Shown in pieces: positions 16,301 to 23,432 of a stretch of 50,489 bases of DNA; positions within the stretch are counted from its first letter, which is position 1; each line of letters starts with the position of its first letter. The DNA comes from Candidatus Aquidulcis sp. (lineage in GTDB: Bacteria; Chloroflexota; Anaerolineae; UBA4142). A program made the translations under genes and the position numbers. The stretch covers positions 1 through 50,489 of the forward strand of contig DYJA01000042.1 in assembly GCA_020723345.1 (NCBI GenBank), in the 5' to 3' direction. A model generated the notes under the pieces. The model was given only the letters and a program-made list of their open reading frames with translations, searched no databases and was not told where the DNA came from.

Positions 16301-16990
16301 GCGTTTTTCCTCGACGATGCCGAAATCGGCGGCGAGATAATCGGCGTTGAGTGGTTTCTTTTCGACGGAGCGGAAGAGCGTGAGCAAACGATGAACGCCG
16401 TGAAAATTCTTCGTGGAAATTTCTTGCGGCGCGGTCACGACGAAATGTTCGAGCGCGGGGAGATAGCGCACGAAAAACATCAGATAGCCGTCGAGGATGA
16501 CGGCGGCGTAGCGACCCAGGTTCGCGCGCCACTCGTCGCGATAATCCTTGCGCGTCTGTCCGACGAGGTATTTGACTGTTTCGCTGATGGCTTCGCGATT
16601 GGCGGGCGGCACGCGCGCGAGAATCGCGACATCGCCGATGGCGTCGTCTTGCACGTCGGGCGTTGGCACGCGCGTTTCGTTCGTTTCGCCGAGCGCGCCA
16701 GGGGCTTTGAATTCCATCACGACGTTGTTGAAGACGTAATCCGCCGCGCCCGTTCCACCGCGGCGCCCCGCGCCGACAATCATTTTCTGCGCGACGAAAT
16801 TGACATCCTTGACGCCGACATCGCGCGCGCCTTTTTCGAGAATCGGCTTGACCAATTCCTCAAAATTCGCTTCGGGCTTGCCGCCGCGCGCGGCGCGTTG
16901 CACCGCTTGGTCCGCCGCGCGGCGAATCAAGCCCGCGACGGCGGCGGCATCGGCTTGGGTGATTTCGGGAAGGGTTTGTCTGGGCGGCAT
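13370..16990 (-). CDS. Orphan type IIG-like DNA methyltransferase/nuclease
   Basis: A 1,206-residue single-chain restriction-modification candidate of the Eco57I group. An N-terminal nuclease-like segment contains ADYVFNNVVMEFKAPG, a D-x(n)-E-x-K pattern. The N6-adenine methyltransferase core follows: QARHDLGEYYTPDWLAQF, motif I DPTCGSGTFLVE (about residue 473) and catalytic NPPW (about 708). The C-terminal part, with LLRGRDVQRWN and YCALLNSAPAQ-like blocks, is the target recognition region. PglX of BREX has similar size and order, but no other BREX gene is present here, so an independent type IIG enzyme is preferred. A consensus promoter at 17009-17037 drives it; the C-terminus is Glu-rich. 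Confidence 0.85.
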   Translation of the reverse strand: MPPRQTLPEITQADAAAVAGLIRRAADQAVQRAARGGKPEANFEELVKPILEKGARDVGVKDVNFVAQKMIVGAGRRGGTGAADYVFNNVVMEFKAPGALGETNETRVPTPDVQDDAIGDVAILARVPPANREAISETVKYLVGQTRKDYRDEWRANLGRYAAVILDGYLMFFVRYLPALEHFVVTAPQEISTKNFHGVHRLLTLFRSVEKKPLNADYLAADFGIVEEKRARVASDLAKRVVGVFYARIKDAVESDGARGALIRSRYQEWRKLFRQVVSFEEQEARERFGYLRNDYALGGAKNDFNVAAFFFALSTYYGLLIKLLVAELLVNYCCKTVTTTLENISAMESDDLRATLESLEREGGFISSLNVRNFLEGELFDWYVDPRGWDKELDGAVRSVVSKLSGYEVTTFVLKPEETRDLLKDLYERLIPRQARHDLGEYYTPDWLAQFVLGELRDLAGYDGDVFKRVLDPTCGSGTFLVEVIKQAKDSPQAKTLAPEQILQHITRNIVGFDLNPLAVLAARANYIIALGDLIRGSEGLRYITEPITIPIWLTDSILVPAAPRQAGLGQTNPAYQVSLEVLKELRPRGKESEHQLRVPRPLVDEGKLELLAETVRRGIEQNWNDARFADTMFSAANLEAWYRARTLDRNLVEGEIANARTLLREMFATFRELDAKNLDDAWARYLVNRFAPIYTTREAKFDFVVGNPPWINWESLPDDYRDAQQPLWKEYGLFKQAGTGKTGTSVRHGAGKKDLSMLVTYVAVDKLLRDAGHIAFVITQTVFKTEAGEGFRRFVIPQNVTYFAPLRVHDFSAFQPFEGATNRTAVFVAKKGQEVQYPVDYFLWRAHEPVYASDAYAEVTHKTTQLEFAAEPVNKAVNGIKNDRWLTAGRQAIRALRKFTGAVQQFYQAYAGSYTGGANGVYWFSIDEKLGKKHALVTNYLKGTKRKVKQYTNYKIETQLLYPLLRGRDVQRWNASPSLYILVAQDPEKRIGYREEYLQDEMPLTYAWLCQFKKELLQRAAFQKYFGDKTGAEFWTMYNISDYTFAPYKVVWSEIANTLKAAVIGSVEDEILGERVVVPDHTAILIPSKTETEAHYLCALLNSAPAQLAAMSYIVLHPDPHVLTRIGIPKYDAKNETHAALSAHSKRAHKHQAKGNAGAVKDAETEIDALAAKVWNLTDAELREIQDSLAELVGGAEAEEEAEE

Positions 16991-17008
16991 GTTATTCTCA
17001 CCGCGAAC

Positions 17009-17037
17009 ATTATACTAGATTGTTTGCGGATTGACAA
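17009..17037 (-). promoter_or_regulatory. Consensus promoter of the type IIG gene
   Basis: Minus strand: TTGTCA (17037-17032), 17-bp spacer, perfect TATAAT (17014-17009). Leader only about 12 nt; GGTGAG precedes the ATG at 16990. Confidence 0.72.
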
Positions 17038-17048
17038 AGGTGGAATTG

Positions 17049-17086
17049 AAAAACAAAAAATAGGGGCGTTCAATCGAACGCCCCTA
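17049..17086 (-). terminator. Intrinsic terminator of the cupredoxin operon
   Basis: On the minus strand a perfect 10-bp stem TAGGGGCGTT / AACGCCCCTA with a 6-base loop is followed by TTTTTTGTTTTT. It lies 20 bp after the last gene of the 20345-17106 operon and insulates the type IIG promoter. Confidence 0.9.
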
Positions 17087-17105
17087 CGCTTTTGTATCGC
17101 AATGA

Positions 17106-17495
17106 TTATTCGACGATCAATTGCCCGCGCATTTCCATGTGCCGCATGGAACACCAGATCGTACACACGAACGGAAAGACGCCGCGCTTGTCGGGAGTGA
17201 ATTCGACGACGGCGGACTCGCCCGCTTTGATTTCCTGAACGGCGATTTCAAAATCGGGCAGCGCAAAACCGTGACTCACCACGTCGATGTTGCGGATCAG
17301 AATTTTGGCTGGCTTGCCGTACGGAATCGTGATCGTGTTGGGATACCAGTTGCCATTTTCCGTCGCGCGCGCGGTCAGTTCGGCGGTATATTCCGCGCTG
17401 CGCCGATAATTCTCAAAGCCGAGAATGCCGACGAGCGCGACAACGGTACCCAGGATGAAGAGGGCAACTGCGATTGTTTCGTTTTTTATTTTCAT
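17106..17495 (-). CDS. Membrane-anchored CuA-type cupredoxin (second of the operon)
   Basis: A 129-residue protein with one N-terminal membrane anchor (IAVALFILGTVVALVGILGF) and a cupredoxin domain outside the membrane. The ligands for a binuclear CuA centre are present: His in VVSHGFALPDF and the C-x3-C-x3-H-x2-M pattern in CTIWCSMRHMEM. CuA domains pass electrons in cytochrome oxidase subunit 2 and nitrous oxide reductase. Start 17495 lies 4 bp after the upstream stop codon with GGGGTAAG before it, so translation is tightly linked to the polyferredoxin gene. It ends the operon at a strong terminator. Role as electron carrier to or from the molybdoenzyme at 41-47 kb is inferred. Confidence 0.85.
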   Translation of the reverse strand: MKIKNETIAVALFILGTVVALVGILGFENYRRSAEYTAELTARATENGNWYPNTITIPYGKPAKILIRNIDVVSHGFALPDFEIAVQEIKAGESAVVEFTPDKRGVFPFVCTIWCSMRHMEMRGQLIVE

Positions 17496-17499
17496 TTGC

Positions 17500-18927
17500 T
17501 TACCCCACAAATAGCCACAAGAACACGAGCGTGATCAGCGTCAGGAACGTGAGAATCGGGACGAAACCGCGCTTGGCTTGCTTCGCATCGGCGTAGATTT
17601 GCTTTGCCAATAGCCAGCCGTATCCCACTGCGAACGCGAAGAACACGATCAAGATCGCGCCTTGCAGATACCCCATCACGCCCGTTAACACCGGCGTCCA
17701 GGGAATTTGCGCGGTGCCAAATAGGTTCCAGCCCCACGCGAACGGATCGGACAGTACGCGCAAGATGTAACTGCCGTTCGGCAACAGAATTCCGACGCTG
17801 AACCCCATCCATACACCCAACCCCATCGGAATGAGCGTGTACGCAAAGTTGGTGAAGATCGTTTTCAACGATACATCCGTGTTGCCGCTCAATCGCTTGG
17901 ACAGATATGCAAAGACGAAAAAGACACCGGGGATGATCAGCAGATTGAAGGTCGCGTGAAAAGCGATGTAGCCGAGATAACCGGGCAACGTCGCGCCGCG
18001 CACCATGTCTTTGAAAAAGCCCCAGGGTCCCTGAAACGCGAGATAGAAGACGATCGCGATGCCGAGCATGATGAACGCCTTCCACGCTTCGTCCAACCCT
18101 TTCGGCTCGCGCTTGGTCTCGACGAGCAAGTCCACGCCGGGTGGGCGCAGGTTGATCGCCATGTTGTCGTACGGACACGTCTTGAGACATTCGAGGCACA
18201 TGCCGCAGTACGTGTTCTTTTGAAAATCGAACGGCGTGCGAAGCCAGGGGCAGCCGTACCCGTTTTCGTTTCCAACGAAACACGTTTTCGGATTGTGATT
18301 CTTGCATATATCCCAATCCTTGCGGCGGACTTCGACGGTGGCGAATTGTGAATATAATCCCTGGAATCCGGAGACGGGACACAGGTACAAACAGAACGTG
18401 CGCTTTTCAAAAACGAGTCCGACAATGAACGCGCCCAAGATGATGATGCCCAGGAGGATGAAGGTCGCGAACGGCATTACCGTCATAAAGCCGGAGAAGA
18501 ACGTCGTGACCAGAAACGCGATGTTCATCACCCACATATTGCTCAGTTTCTTGGGCCACTTGAAATTCAAACCGCCGAGTTTGCCGGTCTTGACATCGAA
18601 GAGTTTGGTGCGCTGCGCCCAATCGGAGAAAATTGGAAAGGGGCACATCATGCACCACGCGCGCGATAATCCCGGGACGAGCATCATCATCAGCAAGACC
18701 CACCACAGGATCCACACGATCATGATGCCGAAATTATAGTTGCCCGCCGAGTAGCCGCCGGTGAACGCCGCGAGCAGAATGATGACGAAGATGAACAAGT
18801 TAAGTAGAATTGGCAAGAGCGGCATCCAGCGCGATTTGAGGATCGCGCGCACCGGTTTGAACTTTGTCAATTCGAACCGCGCGTTCAAGTCAACGACGCC
18901 GAAGAGTTTATCTTTCGTTTCGATCAT
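17500..18927 (-). CDS. NosR/NapH-like membrane polyferredoxin
   Basis: A 475-residue polytopic membrane protein with about nine hydrophobic segments and iron-sulfur ligands. CMMCPFPIFSDW and CLYLCPVSGFQG are the two CxxCP-type motifs at membrane edges that mark the NosR/NapH/CcoG group. A hydrophilic loop carries CGMCLECLKTCP plus a second Cys set (CKNHNPKTC, YGCPW), enough for two 4Fe-4S clusters. Relatives move electrons between the quinone pool and periplasmic reductases or their maturation factors. It follows a CuA cupredoxin (with a family B repeat in the 105-bp gap) and precedes another. No nosZ is in view, so a NosR name is not justified. Confidence 0.85.
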   Translation of the reverse strand: MIETKDKLFGVVDLNARFELTKFKPVRAILKSRWMPLLPILLNLFIFVIILLAAFTGGYSAGNYNFGIMIVWILWWVLLMMMLVPGLSRAWCMMCPFPIFSDWAQRTKLFDVKTGKLGGLNFKWPKKLSNMWVMNIAFLVTTFFSGFMTVMPFATFILLGIIILGAFIVGLVFEKRTFCLYLCPVSGFQGLYSQFATVEVRRKDWDICKNHNPKTCFVGNENGYGCPWLRTPFDFQKNTYCGMCLECLKTCPYDNMAINLRPPGVDLLVETKREPKGLDEAWKAFIMLGIAIVFYLAFQGPWGFFKDMVRGATLPGYLGYIAFHATFNLLIIPGVFFVFAYLSKRLSGNTDVSLKTIFTNFAYTLIPMGLGVWMGFSVGILLPNGSYILRVLSDPFAWGWNLFGTAQIPWTPVLTGVMGYLQGAILIVFFAFAVGYGWLLAKQIYADAKQAKRGFVPILTFLTLITLVFLWLFVG

Positions 18928-18952
18928 TGTTGTTACCTCAAATGGGACTCCC

Positions 18953-19024
18953 TGTCATTTCGAGCGGAGCGAGAAATCTCTAGCCGCACTGAGATTTCTC
19001 GTCGCTCCGCTCCTCGAAATGACA
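18953..19024. repeat. Palindromic repeat, family B, inside the operon
   Basis: TGTCATTTCGAGCGGAGCGA with inner arms GAGAAATCTC / GAGATTTCTC and closing CTCGAAATGACA. It separates two cotranscribed genes and could shape differential mRNA stability. Confidence 0.9.
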
Positions 19025-19032
19025 AAGGCGTT

Positions 19033-19488
19033 TCATCTCAACACGATCACCGCGCTGCACAGCGCGACGCCGACCGTCAGTAGCGCGAAAATCCACAAGC
19101 GCGAATTCGGCTCGACGTTCAGATAGCCGACCATGTACGGATGAAATTCGCCGCAGGTCGTCGCGCAGCGAAAAGTATAGCGTCCGGTCTTGTCGGCGAC
19201 AAAAGTGAGCGTGCCTTCCTCGCCTGGATGCGCCGACGTTTTGATTTCGTAGCCGTCCAAGTACAGACCGTGCGACACATCCTCGCTGATCAAACGAACC
19301 GTGACCTTGTCGCCTTGATTGACTTGGATCGTGCCGGGCGTGTAATCGAATCGCTTGGCGTGAATTTCAAAGAACCGCTCGCGCGGCGATTCGGCGGCGG
19401 CAGGCGTCGCGATGCCGACGAGCGCGATCAAGATGCACAGTCCACCCAGCGCTGCTGTCGCGAACAGAACGACTTTTTTCCTCATCAT
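19033..19488 (-). CDS. Exported CuA-type cupredoxin (first of the operon)
   Basis: A 151-residue protein with an N-terminal signal/anchor (VVLFATAALGGLCILIALVG), a cupredoxin domain and a C-terminal membrane helix (LWIFALLTVGVALCSAVIVL). CuA ligands are His in EDVSHGLYLDGYEI and C-x3-C-x3-H-x2-M in CATTCGEFHPYM. Within the longer open frame, start 19488 is fixed by GGAG five bases upstream and by the ATGA overlap with the preceding stop, a sign of coupled translation. Its pattern is closer to COX2 than that of the second cupredoxin, whose Gly after Cys is replaced by Ser. Likely a periplasm-facing electron carrier. Confidence 0.85.
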   Translation of the reverse strand: MMRKKVVLFATAALGGLCILIALVGIATPAAAESPRERFFEIHAKRFDYTPGTIQVNQGDKVTVRLISEDVSHGLYLDGYEIKTSAHPGEEGTLTFVADKTGRYTFRCATTCGEFHPYMVGYLNVEPNSRLWIFALLTVGVALCSAVIVLR

Positions 19489-20345
19489 CGAAACTCCAGT
19501 TGCACCCAATCCGAAATGGATTTGCGCCCACCGCGATCCCCCTTGTCGCCTGCCCACGCGGCAAACGCCATCAGTTTGCGCGTGCCGTGTCCGAACGCCG
19601 CGTCCTCTTTCAAGTTCGTCGCCGACAGCGCGCGCTTGAAGACGACGCGCCACTCGCCACGCGAAGCGTCCCACACGCCGCGCCCCTGAACATTTTGCGT
19701 CGCTTTCGCGGTCGTCGTCGTCACTTTGACCGCGATCAGATCGCTGATGGCGGATTGCAGCGCGCTCTTGGACACAATCAGCGTCTCTTGTTCTTCGAAC
19801 GGATAATGAAAATCGGAGTACGCGTCGTTGCTCACCGATTCTTTCGACCAGAACTCTTTGTCCTGGGTCGCTTTCCAGTGCCAGACGTTGACGCCTTGCT
19901 TGCCCAGAAAGCCCATCATCAGCGTCGAAGGCGGCACATCGTCCGCGAGCGGGAACATCAGCGCAACCGCATCGCCGAATTCGCCCGTGCTGAGGTTGCG
20001 ATTTTCGGCATCGTCCTTCCACGACACGTAAACATAGAGTTCGGTGTCGTTGTGAAATGACTTGGCGGTGACCGCCGGAATCAGCGCTTTGCTCCACGGC
20101 AGCACCATCACCTGGTAAACGAGTTCTACCTCAGTGCCGGGAATGTCCGCCCAATCCGCGAGCGCGACGCCCTGGGTCAGGTCGAGCGACTTGGTTTTGT
20201 AATGCGAGACGAGCGTCGCGCGTTTCAAGGGCGGCACGGCGACCGGTGCGCCGCGCGCATGCGTCATCCCAAAATAAACCAGCGCGACGAAGGCGACAGT
20301 CAGGACGAGCGTGATGGCGATTACGATTGGTTTGGTAATTTTCAT
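19485..20345 (-). CDS. Ethylbenzene-dehydrogenase-type haem b subunit (gamma-like)
   Basis: A 286-residue protein with an N-terminal anchor/signal (IVIAITLVLTVAFVALVYFG) and a beta-sandwich domain of the EB_dh type found in gamma subunits of type II DMSO-reductase-family enzymes and in related haem-binding proteins. Landmarks are the ELYVYVSWKDDAENR strand, FGDAVALMFPL and the C-terminal KLMAFAAWAGDKGDRGGRKS. These subunits carry a haem b that passes electrons from the iron-sulfur subunit. It heads the operon, overlaps the cupredoxin gene by 4 bp, and is the best candidate for the missing gamma subunit of the alpha/beta enzyme at 42-47 kb. GGAG lies 8 bases before the ATG. Confidence 0.82.
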   Translation of the reverse strand: MKITKPIVIAITLVLTVAFVALVYFGMTHARGAPVAVPPLKRATLVSHYKTKSLDLTQGVALADWADIPGTEVELVYQVMVLPWSKALIPAVTAKSFHNDTELYVYVSWKDDAENRNLSTGEFGDAVALMFPLADDVPPSTLMMGFLGKQGVNVWHWKATQDKEFWSKESVSNDAYSDFHYPFEEQETLIVSKSALQSAISDLIAVKVTTTTAKATQNVQGRGVWDASRGEWRVVFKRALSATNLKEDAAFGHGTRKLMAFAAWAGDKGDRGGRKSISDWVQLEFR

Positions 20346-20388
20346 TGGCAAACTCCTTCAGAATGAGCACTCACTTTTTTCTCAGCGA

Positions 20389-21381
20389 TCACAATGTCGC
20401 TTCGATAATTTTCATCGGCGATTTCGTAGGAATGGTCCGGTTCAGTTTCAACTCTGCTTTTTGCAACAATGAACCGAACTCACTCTCCGTTCTTTCTCTG
20501 CCCCCCAGCATTACCTGCATATGCAGATCGTAGAACGCTCCCATCAAATCGGTGGGAGATGCGATGACCATCTCGACGATGAGCAAACGCGAAGAGGGCA
20601 GCATCGCTTGGTGGCATTGGTCGAGAATGACGAGACATTTCTCATCGTTCCAATCATGCAGTACGTTTTTCATCAGCAGCACATCGGCGGCAGGCACGCG
20701 CTCAAAGAAACTGCCGGTCTGGATTTCGACGCGCTCCGCTAGATCGGCAAGGACGTGATCCTTCACCACGTTCGTCTGATCGAAGAGAATGCCGCGCAGG
20801 CGCGGGTTGGCGCTTAGGATGCTCTTGAGCAGAATGCCTTGCCCGCCGCCAATATCGCAGATCGTCCCGAACGGCGTAAAATCATACGCCTCGACAATGG
20901 CGCGGGCTGCCAGGGTTGTCAGGATGGTCTGCCATTGATCGAAAGGTGCGCCGTATTCGCGATGCTGATCGAGGTAATCGAAAAAACCGGAACCCATTAC
21001 CGGCTCAAAGGCATTTTCGCCGGTGGCGAGCGCGTGGGGGAAATTGTTCCAGGCGCGTTGCCAGGGCGCACTGCCAATCAGCATCAAGCCCATATAGAGA
21101 CTACCGGGCACATCTTTAAGCAATAGTTTTCCCACTTCGGTTAGGGCGAACCGTTCCCCGTCTTGCGTCACCACATCAATCACTGTGGCAAAGCGCAGAG
21201 TGCGATAGAGCATATCGGCGTTCAAATTGCAGGATTGCGCCAGTTCCGGCACGCGCCTGGGTTGCTCGCGCAGTTGCTCGATCACTCCGGCTCTGACCAG
21301 AGCATTAAGCACGGCAAAGTTGGCAAATCCTAAACCGAGCTGCCAAATGCGAAGTTGAGGGGGTACTTGTGGTTGGTTCAT
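20389..21381 (-). CDS. SAM-dependent O-methyltransferase (acetylserotonin/hydroxyneurosporene type)
   Basis: A 330-residue class I methyltransferase with an N-terminal winged-helix dimerisation domain (LGFANFAVLNALVRAGVIEQL; LTEVGKLLL) and a Rossmann domain: SAM motif TICDIGGGQGILLKSIL, then LLMKNVLHDWNDEKCLVILDQ with the His-Asp pair typical of small-molecule O-methyltransferases, and GRERTESEF near the end. Substrates in this family are phenolic, polyketide or carotenoid hydroxyls; none can be assigned. AGGAG lies 5-6 bases before the ATG. It is followed 43 bp later by the haem-b operon on the same strand and preceded closely by an SRPBCC gene, so these may share a transcript. Confidence 0.88.
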   Translation of the reverse strand: MNQPQVPPQLRIWQLGLGFANFAVLNALVRAGVIEQLREQPRRVPELAQSCNLNADMLYRTLRFATVIDVVTQDGERFALTEVGKLLLKDVPGSLYMGLMLIGSAPWQRAWNNFPHALATGENAFEPVMGSGFFDYLDQHREYGAPFDQWQTILTTLAARAIVEAYDFTPFGTICDIGGGQGILLKSILSANPRLRGILFDQTNVVKDHVLADLAERVEIQTGSFFERVPAADVLLMKNVLHDWNDEKCLVILDQCHQAMLPSSRLLIVEMVIASPTDLMGAFYDLHMQVMLGGRERTESEFGSLLQKAELKLNRTIPTKSPMKIIEATL

Positions 21382-21393
21382 TGCTCTCCTGCT

Positions 21394-21831
21394 CTACGCG
21401 CGCGTTTCTAGGACTTGCTTGAGTTTCTTGAGCGACTCGTCCCACTGACCTTGCACTTGGCGCATCAGCAGCGGCTCCGCCAGCTTGAAAAATCCGCCCG
21501 GTTCCGCGTTAACGGCTTGCGTGATGCGCGTGCCGCCGTCAACCGATTCGCAAGTGATACTGCCGGAGACGGGGAAAGGTCCGCCAGTGCTTTTCCACGC
21601 GTAATGACGCGGTGCATCGTAGACGGTCACCTCGCCGGGCATGTCCATTTTCTGTCCAGCCACTTGCGAAACCCAGCGATACGTCGCGCCGACGCGCAAG
21701 CCGCCCGGCGAAGTGATCGCGGTTTCGATTACGCCGGACATCCATTTCGTACTGTTCTGAAAATCGGTCACGTACCGGAATACTTCTTCCGCCGGATGAT
21801 TGATCGTGATACTCGATTCGATTCTTGGCAT
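21394..21831 (-). CDS. SRPBCC family protein
   Basis: A 145-residue single-domain protein of the polyketide cyclase/START superfamily: MPRIESSITINHPAEEVFRY, TKWMSGVIETAI, and the C-terminal ligand-cavity helix. AGGAGGAACAAA before ATG 21831 decides the start; the upstream extension in frame is spurious. It ends 12 bp before the O-methyltransferase start, so the two probably form an operon, which fits modification or binding of a hydrophobic small molecule. It differs clearly from the SRPBCC protein at 143-580 and is not a recent duplicate. Confidence 0.87.
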   Translation of the reverse strand: MPRIESSITINHPAEEVFRYVTDFQNSTKWMSGVIETAITSPGGLRVGATYRWVSQVAGQKMDMPGEVTVYDAPRHYAWKSTGGPFPVSGSITCESVDGGTRITQAVNAEPGGFFKLAEPLLMRQVQGQWDESLKKLKQVLETRA

Positions 21832-21893
21832 TTTGTTCCTCCTGTTATGTTCGAATGCGCGGAGACGATGCGCCGCAACGTCTCCACAAGATT

Positions 21894-22024
21894 TTACGCC
21901 GTCGCGAGTTTGCGCGAGAGAAACAGGCGACCGAGCCAAGCCATCCACACGAAAAATGGAACGATCGATCCGAAATTGAGCAGGTTGGCGAGATCGAGCA
22001 AGCCCTTGCCGCCGAAGTAGAATG
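21894..22024 (-). pseudogene. C-terminal remnant of a membrane protein gene
   Basis: The minus strand reads FYFGGKGLLDLANLLNFGSI, then VPFFVWMAWLGRLFLSRKLA and TA-stop: a coherent transmembrane tail without a start, directly after the stop of the 22025-22732 gene in another frame. It looks like the end of a lost gene. I do not recognise the family. Confidence 0.45.
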
Positions 22025-22732
22025 TTAACTTGATTCGTCTATGTGGACTGGCTTTCGTAGTAGGTCAATCCCCAGCCACAGCGCCCAGATCGGCAGTAGG
22101 GACAAGACAACACTGAGTCCGAGCGTAGCGAGGGGGGCGATGGTCAGGATTCTTCCGCTAACTCCTAGCAACGACGCAGTGCCGAGCACAATCGTGACGA
22201 CACCCAGGATACGGCGTTCGCTCCGAAGGAACAAACCAATGCCAAGCCACCAGACACCAGACGTGATGGCGTTAAGCGTATTCCAAAGCCCTCCGGCTAC
22301 CGCGTTGGTGATGGAGCCAAAGACCGTTGCCAATATCTCGCGTTGCTGACCAGTGGCTTGAGCATAAGCATTGATCAGCGGCGGCCAGACAGCGGAGAGC
22401 ATCGCCGCGCCCGTTGCGCCGATGAGGATAAAAGCCAGACCGCAGAAGGTATATAACCCAACCTGGGCGCGTGCTTTCGGTTTCAGCCAATGCCAGAGAA
22501 AGAGGGCGGCAGGCGCAAGCAACAGGTATGAGCCGAGCATGTCCAGTATCATACTCCACCGTAGCACGTTCGCGGCATTGGCTCCGACCGAGAGAAACAG
22601 GTCTGTTTTCTCGAATGCCTCAAAATTAAAGTTCACGGGTGCCAGAACAAGCATCAAACTTGCAGTAGACAACGGAGCGGCGAGTATGGCTGTCACTGCT
22701 GCCAGTCGTTGAAATGAACGTTCGTTGTTCAT
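22025..22732 (-). CDS. Multi-pass membrane protein (DUF4386-like)
   Basis: A 235-residue protein with six or seven hydrophobic segments (LAAVTAILAAPLSTASLMLV; MILDMLGSYLLLAPAALFLW; LYTFCGLAFILIGATGAAML; ILGVVTIVLGTASLLGV and a final pair). Length, the early MILDMLGSYLLL-type helix and the layout resemble DUF4386 proteins, whose role is unknown. No charged catalytic motifs stand out. AAAGGAG is 9 bases before the ATG. The gene stands in a run of small membrane and enzyme genes on the same strand. Confidence 0.6.
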   Translation of the reverse strand: MNNERSFQRLAAVTAILAAPLSTASLMLVLAPVNFNFEAFEKTDLFLSVGANAANVLRWSMILDMLGSYLLLAPAALFLWHWLKPKARAQVGLYTFCGLAFILIGATGAAMLSAVWPPLINAYAQATGQQREILATVFGSITNAVAGGLWNTLNAITSGVWWLGIGLFLRSERRILGVVTIVLGTASLLGVSGRILTIAPLATLGLSVVLSLLPIWALWLGIDLLRKPVHIDESS

Positions 22733-22771
22733 GAAATGTTGTCTCCTTTCGATTGAACGTAATTCCGATTT

Positions 22772-22906
22772 TCAAATTTTCACAGACAGATGATTGATCG
22801 TATCATTTTCTTTCGTTTTCTCTGCCACCTCCTTCAAGAACTTGACGACTTGTCCAGACTCGCAAACTCGCGCCGTTCGCCCGTGTGCGGGTCTTTTAGA
22901 CTGCAT
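22772..22906 (-). CDS. Possible small protein downstream of the RidA gene
   Basis: A 44-codon frame starting at ATG 22906, just after the RidA stop codon, encoding a basic peptide that ends FLKEVAEKTKENDTINHLSV and two more residues. The second half looks protein-like (amphipathic helix), but there is no clear ribosome binding site other than possible coupling to RidA. It could be another gene remnant. Confidence 0.22.
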   Translation of the reverse strand: MQSKRPAHGRTARVCESGQVVKFLKEVAEKTKENDTINHLSVKI

Positions 22907-22908
22907 CG

Positions 22909-23304
22909 TCACGCCACCGCAGTGGCTTCCACTTCGACCATCATTTCTGGAAACGCCAGCCGCGCGACGCCGATCAGGCAACCGGTGTGGCGGCAACCCG
23001 CCTCGGCGAGGCGCGTGATGAACGCGTCATAGTTCTCCAGAAATTTGTCCACGTCGGTTGTGAAAATGTTCAAGCGCACAACGTCCTTGAACGCAAACCC
23101 CGATTCGCGGAGCAGAGTTTCCAAGTTGTCGAGCGTGAGCGTGATTTGCGCGCGCATATCGCCTGGGTGCATCGGCTTGCCGTCCGCATCGTTTGACGCT
23201 TGCCCTGAGCAGTAGAGCGTTCGTTGCGCGTTCTTGACCTCATTGGCTTGGACATAGCCAAACTCGTCTTGCCACTTCCAGGGGTTGATCACTTTTCGTT
23301 CCAT
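22909..23304 (-). CDS. RidA (YjgF/UK114) family protein
   Basis: A 131-residue RidA-family protein. The family hydrolyses reactive enamine/imine intermediates released by PLP enzymes, or serves in specific catabolic pathways. Matching blocks are RTLYCSGQASNDADGKP, QITLTLDNLETLL, FAFKDVVRLNIFTTDVDKF and a tail GVARLAFPEMMVEVEATAVA. The strictly conserved Arg of catalytic RidA (R-x-E-V/CRVE near the end) appears as GVARLAFPEMMVEVEA, consistent with the family. Start 23304 follows AAGGAGACAAAC; the longer frame adds nothing. A 20-bp palindrome lies right upstream. Confidence 0.88.
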   Translation of the reverse strand: MERKVINPWKWQDEFGYVQANEVKNAQRTLYCSGQASNDADGKPMHPGDMRAQITLTLDNLETLLRESGFAFKDVVRLNIFTTDVDKFLENYDAFITRLAEAGCRHTGCLIGVARLAFPEMMVEVEATAVA

Positions 23305-23326
23305 GTTTGTCTCCTTTTGAATGTAC

Positions 23327-23346
23327 CGCAAATTTATAAATTTGCG
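23327..23346. repeat. Palindromic repeat, family E
   Basis: CGCAAATTTATAAATTTGCG is a perfect 20-bp palindrome within GTA...TAC. A related copy (GTAGCGCAAATTTA...TTTGCGCTAC) is at 39305-39337. It lies 22 bp upstream of the RidA start and may influence its expression. Confidence 0.75.
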
Positions 23347-23385
23347 CTACGCGGTTTGCGCTTGCGTTTGTCGCGCGAACATCTT
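23347..23385 (-). pseudogene. C-terminal tail remnant of a BphX-like membrane protein gene
   Basis: The minus strand reads KMFARQTQAQTA-stop, matching the end of the intact protein at 25991-26407 (VMFARQAQAQKAQA). Only this 13-codon tail survives next to a family E palindrome, implying that a second copy was deleted or overwritten here. Confidence 0.45.
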
Positions 23386-23432
23386 GGATTGATCGGGCAA
23401 ATCTGCCTCCTTTCGAGAATCTTGCGCGCGCA

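Noticed and set aside
13370-16990. BREX PglX interpretation of the large methyltransferase
   Set aside because: Size and order are compatible, but none of brxA, brxB, brxC, pglZ or brxL is nearby, so an independent type IIG enzyme is the simpler reading.
13916-17200. A 1,094-codon open frame on the plus strand
   Set aside because: It is antisense to the type IIG gene, is Arg/Ala-rich with no family motif, and arises from the GC-biased third positions. The minus-strand gene has catalytic motifs, promoter and ribosome binding site.
17500-18927. nosR of a nitrous oxide reductase cluster
   Set aside because: No nosZ, nosD, nosF, nosY or nosL is present and the flavin-binding domain of NosR is missing; only the NapH/NosR-like membrane and ferredoxin part is seen.
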